Shown: positions 1 to 5,808 of the stretch, one piece after another
Numbering within the stretch: the first letter of the stretch is position 1
Layout of the letters: the number at the start of each line of letters is the position of its first letter
Source of the DNA: an uncultured Opitutaceae bacterium
Lineage (GTDB): Bacteria; Verrucomicrobiota; Verrucomicrobiia; Opitutales; Opitutaceae
NCBI GenBank assembly: GCA_937128785.1
Contig: CAKZMS010000603.1
Location: 1 to 12,529 of the forward strand
Direction of reading: 5' to 3'
Length of the DNA stretch: 12,529 nucleotides
Translations under genes and position numbers: made by a program
Notes under the pieces: generated by a model
Databases searched by the model: none
What the model saw: only the letters and a program-made list of their open reading frames with translations
Told to the model about the DNA's origin: nothing

Positions 1-1
1 A

Positions 2-442
2 GACAAGCGGCACCAAACCGTCATCGATCTCATCAATACGCCCGACAAGCACACCCTGCATCTGGTCGGCCGACTCGATCTCAACACTTCCGGCCTCGTC
101 CTGCTGACCAACGATGGCGTTTGGTCCAAAGCGCTGATGCATCCCGACCGGAAGGTCGCAAAAGTCTACCACGTGACCACGCAGGAACCGATTCCAACCG
201 ACGCTCCGCGGCATTTTCGAAACGGATTTTACCTGCAGACTGAAGACCTGACGACCCTTCCCGCGAAACTGGATCTCCTCTCCCCCCACACCGCTCGCAT
301 CACGTTGCACGAAGGTCGCTATCGGCAGGTGCGGCGTATGTTTCACCGCGTCGGGTGCAAGGTCATCAAACTCCACCGCGAACGCATCGGTGAATTCGTC
401 CTGCCCGACGACCTCGCTCCGGGCGACTGGCGCCACTTGTAA
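2..442 (+). CDS. rsuA: 16S rRNA pseudouridine(516) synthase, RsuA family (3' part)
   Basis: Converts a uridine of 16S rRNA (U516 in E. coli numbering) to pseudouridine during small-subunit maturation. The visible 146 residues are the C-terminal catalytic part; the N-terminal S4 RNA-binding domain and the start lie before the window. The catalytic block VGRLDLNTSGLVLLTNDG spans residues 22-39, with the nucleophilic Asp at codon 77-79. The later stretch GRYRQVRRMFHRVG, then LHRERIG and a DW-R-L ending, matches RsuA better than RluB/E/F, because RsuA has RRMF followed by LHR..IG. The frame ends in TAA at 440-442. The assignment to RsuA among its paralogs rests on these C-terminal motifs and is fairly secure. 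No neighbour on the + strand follows it until 2155. Confidence 0.9.
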   Translation, partial: DKRHQTVIDLINTPDKHTLHLVGRLDLNTSGLVLLTNDGVWSKALMHPDRKVAKVYHVTTQEPIPTDAPRHFRNGFYLQTEDLTTLPAKLDLLSPHTARITLHEGRYRQVRRMFHRVGCKVIKLHRERIGEFVLPDDLAPGDWRHL

Positions 443-465
443 ACGCCCAACCTGCTCCCTTCAAA

Positions 466-494
466 ACGGTTAAAAACCCCCGCATCAAAACCGT
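466..494 (+). terminator. weak hairpin after rsuA
   Basis: ACGGTT (466-471) pairs with AACCGT (489-494) around a 17-nt loop, 24 bp past the rsuA stop. There is no U-tract behind it, so it would be a poor intrinsic terminator. A second hairpin lies at 573-591: GTCGG/CCGAC extended inward through one G-T wobble to 8 bp with a 3-nt loop. The rest of 443-615 shows no gene. Confidence 0.25.
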
Positions 495-615
495 GTTCCG
501 ATTACAAAATCAGCCCCCTCTCGGAAGCCCATTTTGATTGAAAAAAAGGCACCATTCTGCACCCTCAATTCAGTCGGGCGATTCGTCCGACAAGGTGTCT
601 GAAAAAGGATGCCAT

Positions 616-649
616 AAAAAGACCGCCGGACGCTCGTCGCCCGGCGGTC
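616..649 (-). terminator. Rho-independent terminator of the CIA30 gene
   Basis: A perfect 9-bp GC-rich stem, GACCGCCGG (621-629) with CCGGCGGTC (641-649), has an 11-nt loop. Read on the minus strand, the stem is followed directly by TTTTTATGG (620 downward). It lies about 70 bp after the stop of the minus-strand gene at 718. On the plus strand GTTGTTTT follows, so it may also stop read-through from rsuA. Confidence 0.72.
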
Positions 650-717
650 GTTGTTTTCGCCGCCGGCTCGAGCGTCTGCTTTCCGACCCTGGGATCCGCC
701 ACCAGCAAGCTGATTCG

Positions 718-1296
718 CTAGATCTTACCGCCGCTGTTCTCCGTCGCTTTGATCCAATCAATATCAAGGGAGAAACCACCGGGATTTTTATCCCCCAAGA
801 GAATCCCGATCGATCGAATCTGCGCCGGATCCAGAGGCGGGGCATCGCGAATCGTCCGACCCCGCCAGCCTGCCACAAAGTCACGCAAAGGAATCACATG
901 GGTCTGCCACTGTCCCAACTTGGTGGCAAAGGTGGCGCTGTAGTCGGGCGCCCGCCAACCGTTCGACATGCGCAACCGTAATTGGTCGGCCCGCCCATCG
1001 CCCTTGGTGCGAATGACAATGGCCCGGGACCCCGACATATCGGGAATGCGCCCGGACGCGCGTACGGAGGCGAATCCCCCGTTATTCTCCAATGACAGTA
1101 TTCCGCTGAACCGCACGGTTTGGTCATCGATTCGATCAAGACTGCTGTTGGAGATCCCGCCCATCACGCTGTCGTTTACGATCTGCCAACTCAGATCCAC
1201 GTCACCCCGCTCGAAGTCTTCGATAATCATACCGCGGGCGACGAGTGATCCCAATAAGGCCAGGGCCAATGCGCTCAGTTTAGCTCGAATTCTCAT
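718..1296 (-). CDS. CIA30 family exported protein
   Basis: A 192-residue protein of the CIA30 / NADH:ubiquinone oxidoreductase intermediate-associated protein 30 family (galactose-binding-like beta-sandwich). Mitochondrial members help assemble complex I; the role of bacterial members is unknown. The family hallmark is clear: W37 followed by VNDSVMGGIS (40-49), then FSG-LSLENNGGFASVR (63-79), and a late W-F-DIDWI strand. Residues 1-22 look like a signal peptide (basic start, ALALALLGSLVA core), which places the protein in the periplasm; many bacterial relatives are cytosolic. The ATG at 1294-1296 is the natural start because it precedes that signal. A terminator lies at 616-649. It shares strand with the CpXC gene upstream, but a hairpin repeat separates them. 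Confidence 0.85.
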   Translation of the reverse strand: MRIRAKLSALALALLGSLVARGMIIEDFERGDVDLSWQIVNDSVMGGISNSSLDRIDDQTVRFSGILSLENNGGFASVRASGRIPDMSGSRAIVIRTKGDGRADQLRLRMSNGWRAPDYSATFATKLGQWQTHVIPLRDFVAGWRGRTIRDAPPLDPAQIRSIGILLGDKNPGGFSLDIDWIKATENSGGKI

Positions 1297-1360
1297 GCGG
1301 GAACCTGCCTAGAAACTACTCCCGGTCAAACGCCGAGAGTCGCGGGGGCAGCCTGAACGG

Positions 1361-1420
1361 ACGTAGTGCCGTGCTTCAGACAGGCACTTAGAAAACGCCG
1401 GCTAAAGCACGGCGCTACGT
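1361..1420. repeat. REP-like inverted repeat
   Basis: ACGTAGTGCCGTGCTT (1361-1376) is the inverse of AAGCACGGCGCTACGT (1405-1420), 16-nt arms with one G-T wobble and a 28-nt spacer. The right half with its flank reads ACGCCGGCTAAAGCACGGCGCTACGTTG, shown here in two pieces: ACGCCGGCTAAAGCAC and GGCGCTACGTTG. I recognise this as a short palindrome scattered between genes in Verrucomicrobiota and Planctomycetota. It lies 13 bp beyond the stop of the CpXC gene, where it could serve as a transcript 3' end. No RAYT transposase is in the window. Confidence 0.75.
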
Positions 1421-1433
1421 TGAACACCAGTCC

Positions 1434-2111
1434 TCAGGCCGTCGGCCCCGGCAAGTGCCCCTCCAACAGACTATTCGCCCAGGCCGCATCGATGCGATGC
1501 CACTGTCCGATTTCGAGAAGGGCACTGTTCGCGATGGGCGCGAGTAATTCAGCCGTGTCCTCAAACGCCTCCCGGGTGGTGCCGATGAACTGGGTCGTGC
1601 CCCCTTCCGCCAATACCGCGAACTGCAATTCCACCGCGTCCTCCGCCCCTTTGCCTAGTCCCGCAAAGAGTAGCTCCCCTTCCGGCACACCCTTCGGCGA
1701 TGCGGCCATGGATGCTTTGAACAACTCCATGGTTTGGTCATCGAATTGGTTTTCGAAAATGTGGGTCTTCTCGACCAACTGATTTCGCGATGTGACCCAT
1801 CGCAGTCGATAACCCGCCAGCACATCACCCAACGCCGTCCCCGCGAACGGCGGCTCCGCTCCATCGTTTGCCAACCAGACCATGAACTGACGCTCCGGGT
1901 CGTGATACAGCATGGGATACCCGATCTCGCTGGAGTGCCCACAGGACTCACACGAAAACCGCGTTAACGAGCCGTCTTTCAGCGCCGTTTTCTTCTCCGG
2001 ATTGAGGCCGACGTTCAGCGAGTTCCAAGCCGTAAAGCTTTGTTCGGCCCCGCACTCGGGACACTTGATGGTGATTTCGGAAGACTGGCTCACGGCGTGA
2101 TGGGGAGGCAC
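1434..2111 (-). CDS. CpXC domain-containing protein
   Basis: A 225-residue cytosolic protein with an N-terminal CpXC domain, a zinc-ribbon-like module of unknown function. Two CxxC knuckles are visible, CPEC at 17-20 and CESC at 54-57, and should hold one zinc ion. Between and after them are the family marks SLNVGLNPE (31-39) and YPMLYHDPERQFMVWL (65-80). The remaining ~140 residues carry no motif I know. There is no signal peptide or membrane segment. The GTG at 2111 opens the frame; another GTG at 2091-2093 would give MSQSSEITIKCPEC, which fits family N-termini equally well. Neither has a Shine-Dalgarno. It is followed by a REP-like hairpin at 1361-1420. Confidence 0.85.
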   Translation of the reverse strand: MPPHHAVSQSSEITIKCPECGAEQSFTAWNSLNVGLNPEKKTALKDGSLTRFSCESCGHSSEIGYPMLYHDPERQFMVWLANDGAEPPFAGTALGDVLAGYRLRWVTSRNQLVEKTHIFENQFDDQTMELFKASMAASPKGVPEGELLFAGLGKGAEDAVELQFAVLAEGGTTQFIGTTREAFEDTAELLAPIANSALLEIGQWHRIDAAWANSLLEGHLPGPTA

Positions 2112-2129
2112 GCCATCACGAAGTTCCCT

Positions 2130-2150
2130 GTATCAAGTTTCAAGGAACAA
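2130..2150 (-). repeat. degenerate heptamer repeat, 3 units
   Basis: Three head-to-tail heptamers GTATCAA (2130-2136), GTTTCAA (2137-2143) and GGAACAA (2144-2150). They are the reverse complements of the TTGATAC/CTGAAAC/TTGTTAC units at 9004-9060, so the same repeat family occurs twice in the window in opposite orientation. A short GTTCC (2123-2127) / GGAAC (2144-2148) inverted match surrounds it. It lies upstream of the CpXC gene. Confidence 0.6.
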
Positions 2151-2154
2151 GCGC

Positions 2155-2652
2155 GTGGTGGCCATCGACCACGGGGTCATCCCGTTTTTCCGACGTGACC
2201 CCTGCCCTCGCAGAAACAGTCTCCGTGAGCCTCGTCCTCTTCGCGGCCAAGTCCCGCGCCCTGCCCGAGTCCCCCGCCCGCTTGTTTCATCGAAACATCG
2301 ATGCCATTGTTGGCACCTGAACATTGACGTCATTCTCACCTGGTTCTCCGCCGTATCTTTTCTCTTTTTCGGGGCCGCCTGCTTTCTGTCTTCCGCCATG
2401 CAGCAGGAATACGCCCGGTATGGACTTACGCGGTTCCGCAACCTGGTGGGCGGACTCCAGTTGTTGGGAGCGGTTGGCCTGTTGGTCGGTTTGCATCAAC
2501 CTTGGGCCGGACTGATGGGATCGGGCGGGCTCGCCCTCCTGATGATGTTGGGCGTGGGAGTTCGCATCAAAATCAAGGATTCGCTGCTTCAAACCCTGCC
2601 GGCGTTCGCCTACATGATCTTGAACGCCTACCTTTGCGGGGCGGCATTCTAG
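2155..2652 (+). CDS. DoxX-like small membrane protein (start uncertain)
   Basis: The homologous part is the last ~109 residues (from about 2323): four hydrophobic segments as in DoxX-like (DoxX_2) proteins, small inner-membrane proteins of poorly defined, possibly redox-linked, function. Marks are EYARYGL, a VGGLQLLGAVGLLVGL helix and IKIKD before the last helix. The start is a problem. In this frame the only standard start codons before an internal ATG at 2398 are GTG 2155 and 2158, giving an Arg/Pro-rich, non-membrane leader of 54 residues that looks untranslated. Options are a CTG start at 2317, or an ATG at 2301 (MPLLAPEH) brought into frame if one T of the TT at 2324-2325 is extra. It converges on its paralog at 2673-3035 with 20 bp between stops. 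Confidence 0.7.
   Translation: MVAIDHGVIPFFRRDPCPRRNSLREPRPLRGQVPRPARVPRPLVSSKHRCHCWHLNIDVILTWFSAVSFLFFGAACFLSSAMQQEYARYGLTRFRNLVGGLQLLGAVGLLVGLHQPWAGLMGSGGLALLMMLGVGVRIKIKDSLLQTLPAFAYMILNAYLCGAAF
2283..2297. promoter_or_regulatory. palindrome TGTTTC-ATC-GAAACA
   Basis: A perfect 6+6 inverted repeat with a 3-bp centre just upstream of the DoxX-like coding core. Its size and place suit a dimeric repressor operator, but no regulator is known. It ends 3 bp before the ATG at 2301. Confidence 0.35.
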
Positions 2653-2672
2653 CGTTCACGGCCCGATGGGGC

Positions 2673-3035
2673 TCATAGCATCAGCAACGCGATCGCCAGT
2701 GCCAACATGCCCGCAGCGGGCACGGATTTTGCAACCGGATCCTTCACCTTCGCGTGCATCGCAATGGCGCCTAGCATCAGGACCACCAGGACGGACGCAG
2801 CCGGCTTGACCAGAGCAGGCATCCAGATCCCTCCAATCAAAGCGATGGCGATACTCACTTTGAGCACTCCCACGATCCACATGACCCCTCCGGGCAAGCC
2901 GTAGGCGGCAAACTCTTCCCGGATGGATTTCGCATCACCTCCCCGGTAGCGCGTCGCCTGCCCCGCCCGAACCAGCCAGACATTCAGCAAACCAAGGGCA
3001 ACGATGACTTGCAGGACGAGGGGCAAAGATTCCAT
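2673..3035 (-). CDS. DoxX-like small membrane protein
   Basis: A 120-residue integral membrane protein with four hydrophobic helices and a short hydrophilic loop (RAGQATRYRGGDAKSIREEF). It aligns over its second half with the convergent gene at 2155-2652: EFAAYGL to EYARYGL, a VGVLKVSIAIALIGG helix to VGGLQLLGAVGLLVG, and AKVKD to IKIKD, so the two are paralogs. DoxX-like proteins are inner-membrane proteins without an agreed biochemical role. I chose ATG 3033-3035 (MESLPLVLQV) because it begins right at the first helix. The frame is open back to 3128, but that part overlaps the 3' end of the nucleoside hydrolase gene and looks non-coding. No clear Shine-Dalgarno. Confidence 0.8.
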   Translation of the reverse strand: MESLPLVLQVIVALGLLNVWLVRAGQATRYRGGDAKSIREEFAAYGLPGGVMWIVGVLKVSIAIALIGGIWMPALVKPAASVLVVLMLGAIAMHAKVKDPVAKSVPAAGMLALAIALLML

Positions 3036-3099
3036 GCCGAAAGCTAAGTCAGAATCTGGATCTGCACAACACGGTTCCTCTTTCCCGATCACCCGCGGC

Positions 3100-4200
3100 C
3101 TAATTTGCCAGGCCGCTGACGGTCTCAATTAAGAGCGTTTCCAGGGCCTCCCGATCCACCTCCAACACCACATCGGCCAACTGCTCACCGAGCCCGGGCT
3201 CATAGTGGGGGCGCCACGACAGGGTGTCGCCGTAGGCCGCGCCGGGATCGGTGCTGTAATCGACAAACAGCTTCTCCCCTTTTTTCACGGTCGACGGATC
3301 CAACCACACCGCTGCCGCGATTTCGTCCCACAACGGAAATCCGGTCGGCCATGCCTCCAGCAGCTCCGCCAATGCCGGAGGAGCCACGGCTTCGATTTTT
3401 GCCATCAATTCAGGAGTCAACTGGGTGGCCGTGGAAGGATCCACCGGCACCACCGTGATTTTGCGCCACGGACTACGGGAAACGATCCTGGCGGCTTCCG
3501 GGTCGACACGAATGTTGAACTCCCGACGCGGCGAATTGGCGAACTCCCGGGCGAAGTCTGCCGCAATCGGATTATCCAAGGTTTGCCGGGGATTGAAACT
3601 GCCGCCCATGTAAACCAGCTCCTGCGCGAGACTCGCGAACTCCGGATCAAGCCGCTGCGCCAATGCCAGATTTGTCATGGGGCCGCCTTCGATGATGGTA
3701 ACCTGCCCCGGATACTTCCGCACCATCCGGATCATGAAATTCGCCGCGATATCATCAGCAGGCACCGTCCGGGGTAAGCCCCACGAAATTTCCACCGGAT
3801 CATTGGGGCCGTAGTAACGGGGCAACGCCTGCGCCGTCTCTTCCACCCACTCTTTCATCCACGCCCCCTTCCAGGTCAGTCGGCCATACCGCGTTTCCCA
3901 CCGTTCCGTTTCCAACTCCGTGTTTACCAATGGATGCAGGGCACCAGGCACGACCGGCACATCCGTCCGCCCCGCTGCCTCCAATCCGACCAGATTATAC
4001 GCCGTCACGCGATTCGCCCACGTATTGCCGGATACGGTGGTCAGGCCCAAAACTTCAACTTCTTCACTGCCCAGCAACGCCAGATGCATCAGACCGAAGC
4101 CGTCATCGTTGATGATCACCTTTCGCTTCCCGGCCGCCGCCGAAAGACCGCAACCCAGCATTAGCACCAAACCAAAGAGAACCCGAAGCACCACAGTCAT
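3100..4200 (-). CDS. nucleoside hydrolase-like protein, exported
   Basis: A 366-residue member of the inosine/uridine-preferring nucleoside hydrolase family, which cleaves N-glycosidic bonds of ribonucleosides using a Ca2+ held by Asp residues. Supporting motifs are VLGLTTVSGN (50-59), EGGPMTNLAL (171-180), YMGG (197-200), EFNIRVDPEAARIV (227-240) and PLWDEIAAAVWLDP (289-302). Residues 1-23 form a signal peptide with a Cys at 17 (LMLGC), an imperfect lipobox, so the protein is periplasmic or possibly lipid-anchored. The usual DxDxGxDD calcium loop is altered to NDDGFGLM (31-38): D33 remains but both paired Asps are Leu-Met. The usual His-Asp near the C-terminus is W291-D292. The enzyme may be divergent or act on another ribosyl compound. 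ATG 4198-4200 is chosen because the signal peptide starts there; the frame continues upstream only into the divergent control region. Confidence 0.85.
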   Translation of the reverse strand: MTVVLRVLFGLVLMLGCGLSAAAGKRKVIINDDGFGLMHLALLGSEEVEVLGLTTVSGNTWANRVTAYNLVGLEAAGRTDVPVVPGALHPLVNTELETERWETRYGRLTWKGAWMKEWVEETAQALPRYYGPNDPVEISWGLPRTVPADDIAANFMIRMVRKYPGQVTIIEGGPMTNLALAQRLDPEFASLAQELVYMGGSFNPRQTLDNPIAADFAREFANSPRREFNIRVDPEAARIVSRSPWRKITVVPVDPSTATQLTPELMAKIEAVAPPALAELLEAWPTGFPLWDEIAAAVWLDPSTVKKGEKLFVDYSTDPGAAYGDTLSWRPHYEPGLGEQLADVVLEVDREALETLLIETVSGLAN

Positions 4201-4235
4201 GACTCCATCCGAGCATTCCGAGTGCCAGACCGAAA

Positions 4236-4286
4236 GCCTATTAGGCACGAACTCACCCGGGTGACGGTCATCCGCCCCGGCTGACC
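4236..4286. promoter_or_regulatory. three palindromes in a divergent promoter region
   Basis: Between the divergent starts at 4200 (-) and 4366 (+) lie GCCTA-T-TAGGC (4236-4246), the perfect 12-bp TCACCCGGGTGA (4253-4264) and GGTCA-N11-TGACC (4266-4286). They are packed end to end within 51 bp, followed by an A-rich patch (4287-4300). This looks like an operator cluster controlling one or both genes. I cannot place -35/-10 boxes with confidence. Confidence 0.45.
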
Positions 4287-4333
4287 TTAAAAAATCAAAA
4301 GGGCTGTAGGTTTGCGCCTCGAAAGCAGTTTCG

Positions 4334-4365
4334 TTTCCCTCTCCCCTCTCTTTTCCCCGCTCCCC
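4334..4365 (+). promoter_or_regulatory. pyrimidine-tract leader without Shine-Dalgarno
   Basis: The 32 bases immediately before ATG 4366 are pyrimidines except G4359. No purine-rich ribosome binding site can exist there, so initiation must rely on another cue, such as S1-type binding to an unstructured pyrimidine leader. It also argues for ATG 4366 over the in-frame TTG at 4312, whose product would start with residues encoded by this tract. Confidence 0.5.
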
Positions 4366-5799
4366 ATGTTTCTTCGAATCTTCTGTTTCACCGTCCTTTC
4401 CAGTCTGTTGGCTCCGGAGGTTCTGGCCCAACGCCCACGGGCGCACGAAAAACTCTACACCCAGCATTGTGCCACTTGTCACGGTGCCGACGGCGCCGGC
4501 GGCCAAGGCCTTTCTCTTGTTGATGATATTTGGACCCACGGTTCCGACGATGCCTCGATCGCTCGCGTGATCGCCCAGGGCGCGGCCGAAGGAGCCATGC
4601 CCGCCTATGGCGACGTCCTCACTGACGATCAAATCCGCTCACTGGTCGTAATGATCCGGGAGTTGCGCAACCGACCCCGTTTTGACGCTGCCAAACTCGA
4701 AGCCGCCGGCACGGACGGGCGCTACTCCTCCCGGCTCGCCGACTTCACCTTAACCGAAGTCTATGCGACCCCGGGAGTGCTGTGGGGTCTCGATTTTCTG
4801 CCAGACGAACGGATGATTTTGTCCTCCCGTTCCGGTCGCATCGTCATCACCGACGGACACACGGAAACGGTGATCCGAGGCACCCCCGCCGTGCACGACG
4901 AAGGTGACATTGGCATGCTCGACCTACGGCTGCACCCCGACTACGCCAACAACGGCTGGGTCTACGTCGCCGCCAATGTCGATGGCGATCCCCACACGGA
5001 CGATCGCCGCGCCATGACCGAGATCATCCGCGCCCGCATTCGCGACGGCCGATGGGTCGACGAGGAACGTATCTTCCGGGCCCGACCCGAACATCGGGCG
5101 ATGGCGCGCCAACGTTTGGGCTCCCGTTTCCTTTTTCACGAAGGGTATCTCTTTTTCTCCATCGGCGACGGTGGCCCCGAGGACCAGCCTTCGCAGCACC
5201 TCGACGCGCCCATCGGCAAAACCTACCGCATCTACGACGACGGTCGCATTCCTCCCGACAATCCGTTCGTGGGTCACGATCAACCCGACGTCTACGAAGC
5301 GATCTGGACCTACGGCAACCGCAACGTGCAGGGCTTTGCCGTACAGCCTTCATCGGGCTTGCTCTTCGCGTCGGAGCATGGACCCCGCGGGGGCGATGAG
5401 TTGAACATCCTGAAGCCCGGCGCGAACTACGGCTGGCCGCTGGTGACTTATGGCATCCACTACAACGGCGAACCCATTTCCGCGCTCCAACGGATGGAAG
5501 GGGTCGAGGACGTGGTGCTGCAGTGGACCCCTTCCATCGCCGTTTGCGACATCCATTTCTACACGGGCGATGACTTTCCGGCTTGGCGCGGCGATCTGCT
5601 CGTCACCGCTCTCGGCCGCGAACACCTCCGACGTTTGCGTTTCGAAGGCACTCAAGTCGTCGAACAGGAGCTCCTCATCAGTGACATCGGCCGTGTCCGC
5701 ACCATCTCAATCGGACCGGATGGCGCGCTGTATCTTGTCACCAATCATCGAGGGAATGATCCCCGCAGCCAAGTCTTCCGGATGGATCCGGCTGACTAG
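4366..5799 (+). CDS. cytochrome c / PQQ-dependent sugar dehydrogenase fusion
   Basis: A 477-residue periplasmic protein. Residues 1-22 are a signal peptide (cleavage after VLAQ). Residues 23-105 are a cytochrome c domain with haem motif CATCH (35-39) and probable axial M78 (GAMPAYG). Residues 125-477 are a six-bladed propeller of the soluble glucose/sorbosone dehydrogenase family that uses PQQ to oxidise aldoses. Typical marks are IGDGG (266-270), IGKTYRI (283-289), YGNRNVQGFA (316-325), EHGPRGGDELNIL (337-349), NYGWPLVTYG (354-363), QWTPSIA (386-392) and FYTGDDFPAWRGD (398-410). The fused haem would pass electrons to the respiratory chain. Where relatives have the catalytic His in H-F-G-[GS]-R, this protein has R250-L-G-S-R; CGT to CAT is one base. 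It diverges from the nucleoside hydrolase gene and ends 9 bp from the convergent SDR gene. Confidence 0.9.
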   Translation: MFLRIFCFTVLSSLLAPEVLAQRPRAHEKLYTQHCATCHGADGAGGQGLSLVDDIWTHGSDDASIARVIAQGAAEGAMPAYGDVLTDDQIRSLVVMIRELRNRPRFDAAKLEAAGTDGRYSSRLADFTLTEVYATPGVLWGLDFLPDERMILSSRSGRIVITDGHTETVIRGTPAVHDEGDIGMLDLRLHPDYANNGWVYVAANVDGDPHTDDRRAMTEIIRARIRDGRWVDEERIFRARPEHRAMARQRLGSRFLFHEGYLFFSIGDGGPEDQPSQHLDAPIGKTYRIYDDGRIPPDNPFVGHDQPDVYEAIWTYGNRNVQGFAVQPSSGLLFASEHGPRGGDELNILKPGANYGWPLVTYGIHYNGEPISALQRMEGVEDVVLQWTPSIAVCDIHFYTGDDFPAWRGDLLVTALGREHLRRLRFEGTQVVEQELLISDIGRVRTISIGPDGALYLVTNHRGNDPRSQVFRMDPAD

Positions 5800-5808
5800 G
5801 AACCCCCC

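Noticed and set aside
538..981. 147-residue open frame on the plus strand
   Set aside because: It crosses the terminator hairpin and the antisense of the CIA30 gene and has no motif or consistent composition.
2195..2320. 41-codon open frame with C/G-rich third positions ending in a TGA that overlaps a CTG (2317)
   Set aside because: It could be read as a leader peptide coupled to the DoxX-like gene, but it has no ribosome binding site or homolog I know, and the base bias alone is too weak.
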